DNA of 9,881 nucleotides, taken from assembly GCA_002938045.1 (NCBI GenBank), contig PTLJ01000037.1, positions 1-9,881 of the forward strand, read 5' to 3'. The position numbers and the translations under genes were made by a program. Below, in pieces: positions 1-5,958 of this stretch. This stretch comes from Alphaproteobacteria bacterium MarineAlpha3_Bin4. Its GTDB lineage: Bacteria > Pseudomonadota > Alphaproteobacteria > Rhodospirillales > Casp-alpha2. Each line of letters opens with the position of its first letter. Positions within the stretch are counted from its first letter, which is position 1. Below the pieces are notes generated by a model. That model was not told where the DNA came from. It saw only the letters and a program-made list of their open reading frames with translations, and searched no databases.

Positions 1-968
1 CCACGCATTTCGAGAAACTGTTTCAGCCTGACTTCCGGAAAGGCAGTGCTCTGGTGATCGACCCAGTCGGATAAAGTCGGATAATCTCCCGGAAGGGCTG
101 GAAGTATTCCGGCCATAAAATCACGAAACGATTGCCCGGAGGCGTCAATATAATTGCCGTTCCGGTAAACAAAATACATTGGCACATCCAGCAAGTAGTC
201 GACATAACGCTCAAAACCAAACCCGTCCTCGAACACGAATGGAAGCGTTCCGCAACGGTCGGGATCCGTATCTGTCCAGATATGGCTGCGATACGACAAA
301 TAACCGTTGAGCTCCCCCTCCTTGAACGGCGAGTTCGCCCATAGCGCCGTCGCAATCGGTTGCAACGCGAGAGAGATACGGTACATCTGAACCATCGTAG
401 CTTCGGAATCAAAATCCAGATTGACCTGTACCGTACAGGTGGACTGCATCATTTCCAGCCCTAGGCTTCCCTTCTTTGGCATGTACTTGCGCATAATATT
501 GTAACGACCCTTGGGCATCCACGGAACATCGTCGTTGGGCCATTTAGGCCGGTAGCCAAGCCCGAGAAAGCCGATGCCGAGCTCGCTAGCGATGGCCTTA
601 ACCTGCTGCAAATGTCCGGTCACTTCATCGCAGTTTTGGTGAATGTTCTCGACCGGGGCACCAGACAGCTCAATCTGGCCTGCCGGTTCGAGGCTGATGA
701 AGCCGCCGTCGGCTCCTTTCAGGGCGATCGGATTTCCCGCCTCGACAACTGGCTCCCAACCGAACCGCGTGAGGCCTTCCAATAGCGCGCGGACGCCGCT
801 TTCCCCTTCGTAATCGAGCGGCTTCAAATCGCTTAAATGATAGGCGAATTTTTCGTGTTCGGTGCCGATACGCCAGGCTTCTGGTGGCTTGCATCCAGCT
901 GCCAAATATTCAACGAGAGCTCGTTTTCCAATGATTGGCCCATCGGGGTCCTTGGTTTCAACAGCCAT
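1..968 (-). CDS. gshA: Glutamate-cysteine ligase, GCS2 family (C-terminus outside window)
   Basis: This enzyme joins glutamate and cysteine using ATP, the first and committing step of cytosolic glutathione synthesis. The frame reads 322 codons from an ATG at 968 and stays open to the window edge; the family is usually about 450 residues, so roughly the last 130 are missing. Visible family signatures are RIGTEHEKF near residues 33-41 (acidic active-site segment), GGFISLEPAGQIELSG near 88-103, MPKGRYNIMRKYM near 151-163, MMQSTCTVQVNLDF near 173-186 and the run ending LWANSPF near 209-215. The start is chosen because no ATG or GTG lies in frame between it and the rsmE stop; no strong Shine-Dalgarno is visible. 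It begins 37 bases after rsmE on the same strand, so the two are probably cotranscribed. I am confident in the family, which resembles the alphaproteobacterial/plant-type ligases rather than the E. coli type. Confidence 0.93.
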   Translation of the reverse strand, partial: MAVETKDPDGPIIGKRALVEYLAAGCKPPEAWRIGTEHEKFAYHLSDLKPLDYEGESGVRALLEGLTRFGWEPVVEAGNPIALKGADGGFISLEPAGQIELSGAPVENIHQNCDEVTGHLQQVKAIASELGIGFLGLGYRPKWPNDDVPWMPKGRYNIMRKYMPKKGSLGLEMMQSTCTVQVNLDFDSEATMVQMYRISLALQPIATALWANSPFKEGELNGYLSYRSHIWTDTDPDRCGTLPFVFEDGFGFERYVDYLLDVPMYFVYRNGNYIDASGQSFRDFMAGILPALPGDYPTLSDWVDHQSTAFPEVRLKQFLEMR

Positions 969-1005
969 TGGTCGTTCATTCGTATCGTTCGTGAGAGTGG
1001 CGCAT

Positions 1006-1770
1006 TTAATGGTGAGATTGCCCGTACCAATCACCAATCAAAGCCTGCCAACAAGCCAAGGCAGATAGGGCGGCGGTTTCAGCCCGAAGTATACGGGGAC
1101 CAAGATCGATTAAGGTAATAAATTTCAATTGTCTCAGTTGTTCCCACTCGGCATCAGTGAAGCCCCCTTCGGGCCCAATCAGGACCCCATGCGTGGGCAT
1201 CGAAGTTTTACCAACGATACGCTGCTTGTCCGCAAGTTGAGTGATCGGTACGCCGCCACCGCTTTCATCGGCCATCAACAGGGTCCTGTCAGCCGGCCAT
1301 TTCGTCAGCGCTTCGGTCAACAGGCAGGCCTGATCAATATCCGGCACGGTTAACCGCCGGCATTGTTCCGCGGCTTCCACCGCTGTGGCACGAAATCGGT
1401 CGTGGTTGATGCGCCCTGTCTTCGTGTTTTTTGTGAATACGGGGCAGAGACGGGAAACGCCAAGTTCCGTCGCCTTTTCGACGATGAAATTGGTTCCGGT
1501 TTTCTTAACCGGCGCGAAAACAAGCCAAAGGTCTGGTTCCGGCACCTGCGATCGCGATTTATTTGCGATCCGAATCTTACAACCCTTCTTGGTGGCGGCC
1601 TCGATGACAGCGTTCCATTCTCCCTGTCGACCATTGAAGATCGAGAGACCGTCACCTTGGCCGAGTCGCATGACATTTACTAAGTAGTGACTCCGCGCGG
1701 CGTCGAGGTTAATTATCTCCTGAGCGTCCAGCGCTACTTCGATGAACAGTCTGGCTGGCGGGCGGGGCAT
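1006..1770 (-). CDS. rsmE: 16S rRNA (uracil(1498)-N(3))-methyltransferase RsmE
   Basis: RsmE methylates N3 of U1498 in 16S rRNA of the assembled 30S subunit with S-adenosylmethionine, close to the decoding centre. The 254-residue length is normal. An N-terminal PUA-like RNA-binding part covers about residues 1-75 (SHYLVNVMRLGQGD near 27-40), followed by a SPOUT (trefoil-knot) methyltransferase domain. SPOUT signatures are VEKATELGV at 97-105, EAAEQCRR at 132-139, IGPEGGFT at 198-205 and LGPRILRAETAALSAL at 223-238; the last two form the cofactor-binding knot. The ATG at 1770 is supported by AGGAG nine bases upstream and by a promoter about 35-60 bases upstream. It is the first gene of a probable rsmE-gshA unit and is divergent from ubiA. 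Nothing looks damaged. Confidence 0.96.
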   Translation of the reverse strand: MPRPPARLFIEVALDAQEIINLDAARSHYLVNVMRLGQGDGLSIFNGRQGEWNAVIEAATKKGCKIRIANKSRSQVPEPDLWLVFAPVKKTGTNFIVEKATELGVSRLCPVFTKNTKTGRINHDRFRATAVEAAEQCRRLTVPDIDQACLLTEALTKWPADRTLLMADESGGGVPITQLADKQRIVGKTSMPTHGVLIGPEGGFTDAEWEQLRQLKFITLIDLGPRILRAETAALSALACWQALIGDWYGQSHH

Positions 1771-1779
1771 CCACGTTCG

Positions 1780-1784
1780 CTCCT
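1780..1784 (-). promoter_or_regulatory. Shine-Dalgarno site of rsmE
   Basis: The minus strand reads AGGAG nine bases before the rsmE ATG. It is one of the clearest Shine-Dalgarno matches in the window and fixes the rsmE start at 1770. Confidence 0.7.
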
Positions 1785-1805
1785 AACAAATCGGCAGGGG
1801 CAGAC

Positions 1806-1833
1806 ATCATAGAACGGGAGTTCCCTGCGGCAA
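1806..1833 (-). promoter_or_regulatory. Putative sigma70-type promoter of rsmE-gshA
   Basis: On the minus strand TTGCCG (1833-1828) and TATGAT (1811-1806) are 16 bases apart, matching the housekeeping consensus at 4/6 and 5/6 positions. Transcription would start near 1799, giving a short leader of about 29 bases that contains the rsmE Shine-Dalgarno. The agreement of promoter, leader and ribosome site makes this more credible than a chance match, but it is a sequence-only inference. Confidence 0.5.
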
Positions 1834-1861
1834 GCAGTAGCGGCGCGATCGGGACGCGGGG

Positions 1862-1867
1862 TATAGT
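1862..1867 (+). promoter_or_regulatory. Possible -10 box directly before the ubiA start codon
   Basis: TATAGT ends eight bases before the ubiA ATG. If used as a -10 element, transcription would begin at about 1873-1875, at or within two bases of the start codon, giving a leaderless mRNA. In agreement, no purine-rich ribosome site precedes the ATG. A matching -35 hexamer is not visible (the bases 17 upstream read AGCGGC), so the call is tentative. Confidence 0.35.
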
Positions 1868-1874
1868 TGCAACC

Positions 1875-2795
1875 ATGTCGGAAGCTGTCCGCGATACCAC
1901 CAGCGATATTCCTCAAGCGAGTTGGATCGACCGTCTGGCGCCCGAATTCGCGCGCCCTTATCTCCGGTTGGCGCGGATGGAAAGACCCATCGGAACCTGG
2001 CTTCTGGTGATTCCTTGTTGGTGGAGCGTCTCACTGGCCACCGAGGGGTGGCCAGATCTGTGGCTGTTCACCTTATTTGCGGTTGGATCTCTAGTCATGA
2101 GAGGTGCCGGCTGTACGGTCAACGACATCGTTGACCGGGATTTCGACGCTCGTGTCGCCCGCACTGCGGGTCGCCCAATCGCCAGTGGCAGTATTAGCCT
2201 CTATCAAGCGTTCGCGTTTCTGAGCCTGCAGTTGCTATTGGGGTTGTCCGTGTTGATCCAATTTAACCATTTCTCAATCATTCTTGGCGTCTCGTCGTTA
2301 ACGTTTGTTGTCATCTATCCATTTATGAAGCGGATTACTTATTGGCCGCAACTTTTCCTTGGTCTGACCTTCAACTGGGGGGCGTTGATGGGATGGGCCG
2401 CGGTCAAAGAGGGCTTGGCGCTGTCAGCGCTGGTTCTTTATGCTGCTGGAATCCTCTGGACGCTAGGGTACGACACCATCTACGCCCACCAGGATAAGGA
2501 AGACGACATTTTAGTCGGGATCAAGTCGACGGCTTTGAAATTCGGGGCAGCGACACCTCTCTTTTTAGTAGTGTTCTATGCGGGCACTATCGCATTGCTT
2601 GCTCTCTCGGGGATAACCGCTGGGTTGTCTTGGCCTTATTTCATTGCAATCGCGATGGCCGGAGGACATCTGGGCTGGCAGGTGCGGACAGTGGATACGG
2701 ATAACCCGAAGAGTTGCCTATCCAAATTCCGCTCAAACCGGGATTTTGGTCTGATCGTGCTCGTCGGTATCATTGCTGGCCAAGTAATTAGCTAA
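1875..2795 (+). CDS. ubiA: 4-hydroxybenzoate polyprenyltransferase UbiA
   Basis: This integral membrane enzyme attaches the polyprenyl tail to 4-hydroxybenzoate, the first membrane step of ubiquinone synthesis. Both Asp-rich Mg/diphosphate motifs of the UbiA superfamily are present: NDIVDRDFDARVARTAGRP at residues 83-101 (N83, D84, D87, D91) and GYDTIYAHQDKEDD at 198-211 (D200, D207, D210, D211). Hydrophobic segments suitable for about eight to nine transmembrane helices include roughly 41-55, 62-78, 111-130, 134-150, 158-175, 182-197, 226-246, 250-266 and 291-305. The length of 306 residues fits bacterial UbiA (about 290-320). The preceding soluble stretch (residues 1-25, containing WIDRLAPEFARPYLRLARMERPIG further on) is typical, so the ATG at 1875 is accepted despite the lack of a Shine-Dalgarno. 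It is divergent from rsmE. ubiD, which acts later in the same pathway, lies about 3 kb downstream on the same strand. Confidence 0.96.
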   Translation: MSEAVRDTTSDIPQASWIDRLAPEFARPYLRLARMERPIGTWLLVIPCWWSVSLATEGWPDLWLFTLFAVGSLVMRGAGCTVNDIVDRDFDARVARTAGRPIASGSISLYQAFAFLSLQLLLGLSVLIQFNHFSIILGVSSLTFVVIYPFMKRITYWPQLFLGLTFNWGALMGWAAVKEGLALSALVLYAAGILWTLGYDTIYAHQDKEDDILVGIKSTALKFGAATPLFLVVFYAGTIALLALSGITAGLSWPYFIAIAMAGGHLGWQVRTVDTDNPKSCLSKFRSNRDFGLIVLVGIIAGQVIS

Positions 2796-2802
2796 AGCCC
2801 AT

Positions 2803-2858
2803 GCCCACAATTGTGAAAAATTACAAGTTAGCAATATATTGCCATGGATGGTGTGGGC
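2803..2858. repeat. Nested inverted repeats just after ubiA
   Basis: Arms GCCCACA (2803-2809) and TGTGGGC (2852-2858) are exact reverse complements and enclose the perfect palindrome GCAATATATTGC (2831-2842); CACAATTGTG (2806-2815) overlaps the left arm. The block begins eight bases after the ubiA stop. It could fold in the ubiA 3' untranslated region or be a protein-binding site. There is no T tract, so it is not a standard terminator. Confidence 0.4.
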
Positions 2859-3002
2859 GAGTTGGGAGACAAACTTGAAACCGGGACCACTCTGGTTATA
2901 AAACGCCGCCGAGCTTCCGGTGCCTTAGTTGGTATCCATCTGCACTAAACTCTAGAGCACGATGGCGGTAGCCGTCAGTCTGACCGCAAGCGGGCATGTC
3001 GC

Positions 3003-3021
3003 AGCGGCGGTTTGCGCCGCT
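3003..3021 (+). terminator. GC-rich hairpin, possible weak terminator for ubiA
   Basis: AGCGGCG and CGCCGCT form a perfect 7-bp stem around a GTTTG loop, followed on the plus strand by TTAAT (three consecutive T including the last stem base). It lies about 210 bases after the ubiA stop. The T run is too short for a confident intrinsic terminator; it may instead be part of another structured RNA. Confidence 0.3.
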
Positions 3022-3130
3022 TTAATCCAGCACCCCCGAACGCCGAGTGATCATGCGTTCCAGCGGTCTGACGCCCTAGGATCGTGCGGCTGGATTGACT
3101 CCCCCAGGGCAGCACTTACTGGTAGAACAT

Positions 3131-3157
3131 TTAATCAGCGAAACCCAGCTTGATTAA
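3131..3157 (-). terminator. AT-rich hairpin overlapping the stop of the 254-residue gene
   Basis: TTAATCA (3131-3137) and TGATTAA (3151-3157) are exact inverted repeats; an alternative pairing of six outer and three inner base pairs with one bulged A is also possible. The structure includes the stop codon of the minus-strand gene (3154-3156). No uninterrupted T tract follows on either strand, so a role in ending transcription or protecting the 3' end is only a possibility. Confidence 0.25.
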
Positions 3158-3918
3158 TTCTCGATTGGGACGAAACCTGGGCCTTTAAAAGACTGGCTTT
3201 TCTTTTCCAAGGCTTTCGTACGCTTGCGGCGCAGGTCCGGATCGGCAATCGACTCGCAGATGAACTCCCTTAGCTCCTTCCCCGGATTAAACTGATCGCG
3301 GATATGGCGCTGGACCTGCTCCTGCGTTAGTGCAAGCCAGGTGCGACCGGTCGCTGGAATTTCGGAAACGGAGATTGGTGAACCTTCATGGCAAAGGACA
3401 CCGCGCCGGCTCACGTAGACGTGCACGAAATCGAGCGAAGGACCCAATTCTATCCCTAGTTCTAAGTTTTCAAGCCGTCCGAATACATAGTTGGCGCTGC
3501 CAATCTCGGTTTCGTGCATTCGTTCAAGTTGCTTAGGCGTCAGCCAGTTGACGAACAAATTGACCGTCACCCCAGGCGCGGACTGTAGCGTTGACGGGAT
3601 CGAACCGTAACTCGTTATGTGCGGAGAATAAGCGATGTCGAAATTGCTCAACTGCACGCGGATGACAGGGATAATGCCCCAATCCGGACTGACAAATTTT
3701 CGCGTCAATTGTTCCGGTGATTGATTGGAGCCAACGGCAAGAACCGGTTCACGGCCAGCGAGATCAGTCGCTGACATCTCGCCGACTATCTTTTCATGCC
3801 CGCCGTCGGAAACCACGTAGGACCGGCTAGGAATAAAGTAGGGATAGGAAATGGCGCGTTCAAAAGCGTCCTGGGACACCAGTGAATGCAGGCTCAATCG
3901 TTGCCGCCTTCGAGACAC
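3154..3918 (-). CDS. Uncharacterised protein, distantly gamma-glutamylcyclotransferase-like
   Basis: I do not recognise a named family with certainty. The frame is 254 codons from a GTG at 3918. A better start is TTG at 3897: it overlaps the stop of the upstream HD-GYP gene as TTGA and has AAGG nine bases before it, whereas the GTG has no ribosome site; this gives 247 residues. Features visible (numbered from the GTG): VLAVGSNQSPEQL at 59-71, a beta-rich middle with SYGSIPST at 103-110, and LTPKQLERMHETEIG at 126-140. Order and spacing resemble the AIG2/GGCT fold (a glycine-containing YGSN-like loop, a Phe/Ser/Ala-rich strand, then L-D-x-x-E with the catalytic Glu), with E138 in the Glu position but Tyr replaced by V62 and Asp by H135. 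The C-terminus (about 225-254) is basic and polar. No signal peptide or membrane segment is seen. Translational overlap with the HD-GYP gene implies a linked role, but the function is unknown. Confidence 0.72.
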   Translation of the reverse strand: MSRRRQRLSLHSLVSQDAFERAISYPYFIPSRSYVVSDGGHEKIVGEMSATDLAGREPVLAVGSNQSPEQLTRKFVSPDWGIIPVIRVQLSNFDIAYSPHITSYGSIPSTLQSAPGVTVNLFVNWLTPKQLERMHETEIGSANYVFGRLENLELGIELGPSLDFVHVYVSRRGVLCHEGSPISVSEIPATGRTWLALTQEQVQRHIRDQFNPGKELREFICESIADPDLRRKRTKALEKKSQSFKGPGFVPIEN

Positions 3919-5678
3919 TGCGAGATGTCGACGTCGTCGATCTGGGAAGGATCGAGAAACCTGTCTGCATATTCCTGATAGACGCCGGATTTCAGGAACA
4001 ACTCAAACAGGTCAGGATCAATATGTGCATCTTTCTTCATGAATGACATGATCTTGATGCTGTCGCTCAGTTTCTTGGGCGACTTGTAGGGCCTGTCAGC
4101 AGCGGTCAGGGCCTCAAAGATATCAGCGATCGCCATGATGCGTGCGGGAATAGACATATCGTCCTTAACGAGTTTTTTGGGATATCCCGTACCGTCCATT
4201 TTTTCGTGATGGCCGCCAGCATATTCGGGAACTCGTTTCAGGTGTTTCGGAAACGGTAGGTGTTGCAACATGACAATGGTCTGAACGATGTGATCGTTGA
4301 TCTTGAACCGTTCTTCCTCGGTCAGGGTGCCTCGTTCGATGCAAAGATTGTATATTTCACCCAAGTTGTACTTGAACTCTGGCGCATCGAGCTTGAACCC
4401 GTATTTATTGTCCTCTTCTACCGCTGCGGTTTCATTAGCCTCACGATAAATAATGTGGTCTTCGCGGTCCTGGAGCAGAGGTTCCGCAACGGGCAACTCC
4501 GGCGCTTTCGTCCGTTGCTTGCGCTTCAACTCTTCGTGCGACACGCCCAATCGGTCATCAAGTGTCCTTACCCACTCAATTCCGGCAATCTCCTTGACCC
4601 GGGCGATGCGTTCCGGCGCCATAAACTCGCCGCCGAGATTGCATTCAGTGATAAATTCGTAATCGTCGTCCAACTTGGCCAGCTTCGTTTCAAGCTCTTC
4701 GCGCAACTCTTCAGCCTTGCGCTCGCCGGTGATGATTGCCTTCAAATATTCGATCACGGCCTCGCGCTTGACGACCTCGAAGCGCGTGCGAATCTCGTGA
4801 ATGCGGTCGTAGATCGTTTCCATCTTGGTTGCCTTGTCGACGACGTACTCCGGCGTCGTGACCTTACCGCAATCGTGTAGCCAGGCCGAGATGTGAAGCT
4901 CGTACCACTGTTCCTCGGTGAGATCAAAATCGGCAAACGGACCGTCGGTCATCCCACACGCCGCCTTGGCTAGTTTCTTGGTCAATTCCGGCACACGCTG
5001 ACAGTGGCCACCCGTGTAGGGCGATTTGGCGTCGATGGCGGACGCAATCAACTCGATGAACGAATCGAGAAGCAACTTCTGAGCCTCAAGCAATTGCTGG
5101 TTGTCAAGCGCCACCGCCGCCTGTGAAGCGAGCGCTTCGATCAACGGCTGAATTTCGCTGCTAAACGGAATGACGTCACCGGTCTCTTCTTCTTGGGCGT
5201 TGAGCAATTGCAGAACGCCGATGACCTCATCTTGACTGCTCTTAAGTGGGACAGTGAGAACCGCTTTCGAGCGGTATCCTGTCCCTTCGTCGAACTTCTT
5301 GGTGCCGGAGAAATCGAAAGTGTCAGATTCGTAAACGTCCGGAATGTTGATTGACTCGCCGGAAAGCGCAGCGTAGCTGGCGACATTCTTGTGGTTTTCA
5401 TCGCCGGTTTCCGGATCATACATTTGTACGGGAGGAAATGTGATCTCCTTGCCAGTGGTGCCGCCCATAGCGATCTTGAGCGAATCCGTGCGCATGATCT
5501 CAAATTTCAGTGTATTTTCCTCCGTTCGCAGATAAAGGGTGCCACCGTCGGCATGGCACAGGTCCTTAGCCTCGAGCAGGATACGCTCCATCAACCGGTT
5601 TGTATCGCGCTCGGCCGACAGGGCGATGCCAATTTCAATTAGCCTCGCAAAACTGCTGACGTTGTTATCTTCAGCCAT
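3894..5678 (-). CDS. GAF domain plus HD-GYP phosphodiesterase-type protein with large internal insert
   Basis: This is a likely cytosolic cyclic-di-GMP phosphodiesterase with an N-terminal sensory GAF domain. Residues about 20-195 look like GAF (SAERDTNRLMERILLEAKDL at 21-40, ADGGTLYL at 43-50, KAVLTVPL at 138-145, VIGVLQLLN at 152-160, ASQAAVALDN at 184-193). A helical linker leads to the HD-GYP part: H225 and R228 in GGHCQRV, HDCGK at 268-272, TEEERFKINDH ending at H463, and HHEKMDGTGYP at 490-500, then DIFEALTAADRPYK at 519-532. All expected metal ligands appear present. Canonical proteins have roughly 65 residues between the HD and HHE motifs; here there are about 220, because some 160 residues (about 288-448) with a charged helical stretch near 300-346 are inserted. 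No membrane segment is visible. The ATG at 5678 has GGAAAAG just before it. It is the first gene of a two-gene unit with the overlapping 254-residue gene. The activity and the ligand of the GAF domain are inferred. Confidence 0.9.
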   Translation of the reverse strand: MAEDNNVSSFARLIEIGIALSAERDTNRLMERILLEAKDLCHADGGTLYLRTEENTLKFEIMRTDSLKIAMGGTTGKEITFPPVQMYDPETGDENHKNVASYAALSGESINIPDVYESDTFDFSGTKKFDEGTGYRSKAVLTVPLKSSQDEVIGVLQLLNAQEEETGDVIPFSSEIQPLIEALASQAAVALDNQQLLEAQKLLLDSFIELIASAIDAKSPYTGGHCQRVPELTKKLAKAACGMTDGPFADFDLTEEQWYELHISAWLHDCGKVTTPEYVVDKATKMETIYDRIHEIRTRFEVVKREAVIEYLKAIITGERKAEELREELETKLAKLDDDYEFITECNLGGEFMAPERIARVKEIAGIEWVRTLDDRLGVSHEELKRKQRTKAPELPVAEPLLQDREDHIIYREANETAAVEEDNKYGFKLDAPEFKYNLGEIYNLCIERGTLTEEERFKINDHIVQTIVMLQHLPFPKHLKRVPEYAGGHHEKMDGTGYPKKLVKDDMSIPARIMAIADIFEALTAADRPYKSPKKLSDSIKIMSFMKKDAHIDPDLFELFLKSGVYQEYADRFLDPSQIDDVDISQCLEGGND

Positions 5679-5899
5679 CTTTTCCGGGCTATTGCCCCCT
5701 TGGCCTACTTTCGATGCTCTTCAATTCCCACGTTCGCCGAAGGGAGCGGTTCCCATAACCCCCAGACTTTTATGGCACCTTTACCGATCAGTCGATCAGC
5801 CCGGTTGGCTAGCGGTGGCTTTCCCTAAGTTTCAAGTAATTACCCGCGAAGCGTATCTTTCTTTGCTTACAAAAACAACTGGTGCAGTGCGCAAGAACC

Positions 5900-5929
5900 T
5901 TGACGTCATGCAGGTCAATCGGTGTCAAT
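5900..5929 (+). promoter_or_regulatory. Cluster of GTCAA motifs upstream of ubiD
   Basis: GTCAAT occurs at 5914-5919 and 5924-5929, exactly ten bases (one helical turn) apart, and the reverse complement TTGAC lies at 5900-5904, inside the palindrome TGACGTCA (5901-5908). TTGACG at 5900-5905 could also serve as a -35 element, but no good -10 follows at the usual spacing. The cluster sits 30-59 bases before the ubiD ATG in the 280-base spacer shared with the divergent HD-GYP gene. It may be an operator for one or both genes; I cannot name the regulator. Confidence 0.35.
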
Positions 5930-5958
5930 AAGAACGTATTTTATTGGAACCCGATTTG

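Larger units (their letters stand above)
2796..3153. other. Convergent intergenic spacer with inverted repeats, no supported gene
   Basis: This 358-base gap separates ubiA from the oppositely oriented 254-residue gene. It holds a 10-bp palindrome CACAATTGTG (2806-2815), a 12-bp palindrome GCAATATATTGC (2831-2842), 7-bp arms GCCCACA/TGTGGGC (2803-2809 and 2852-2858) that bracket them, a GC-rich hairpin at 3003-3021 and an AT-rich hairpin at 3131-3157. A 63-codon open frame at 2962-3153 has no Shine-Dalgarno and no recognisable protein character, so it is not called. I do not see a tRNA T-loop or any known small RNA. Confidence 0.6.

Noticed and set aside
23..412. 129-codon minus-strand open frame at the left edge
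   Set aside because: Same strand but a different frame from gshA; the gshA frame gives recognisable conserved motifs across the interval while this one gives Arg/Ser-rich low-quality sequence.
2962..3153. 63-codon open frame in the ubiA downstream spacer
   Set aside because: No Shine-Dalgarno, no family character, and it runs through the GC-rich hairpin; composition looks like chance.
4260..4880. 206-codon open frame on the plus strand
   Set aside because: It lies wholly antisense to the well-supported HD-GYP gene and has no recognisable domain or ribosome site; it is a shadow of the opposite coding frame.
5784..5805. Short tandem GATCAG repeat in the ubiD upstream spacer
   Set aside because: Two six-base copies eight bases apart are too short to separate from chance.
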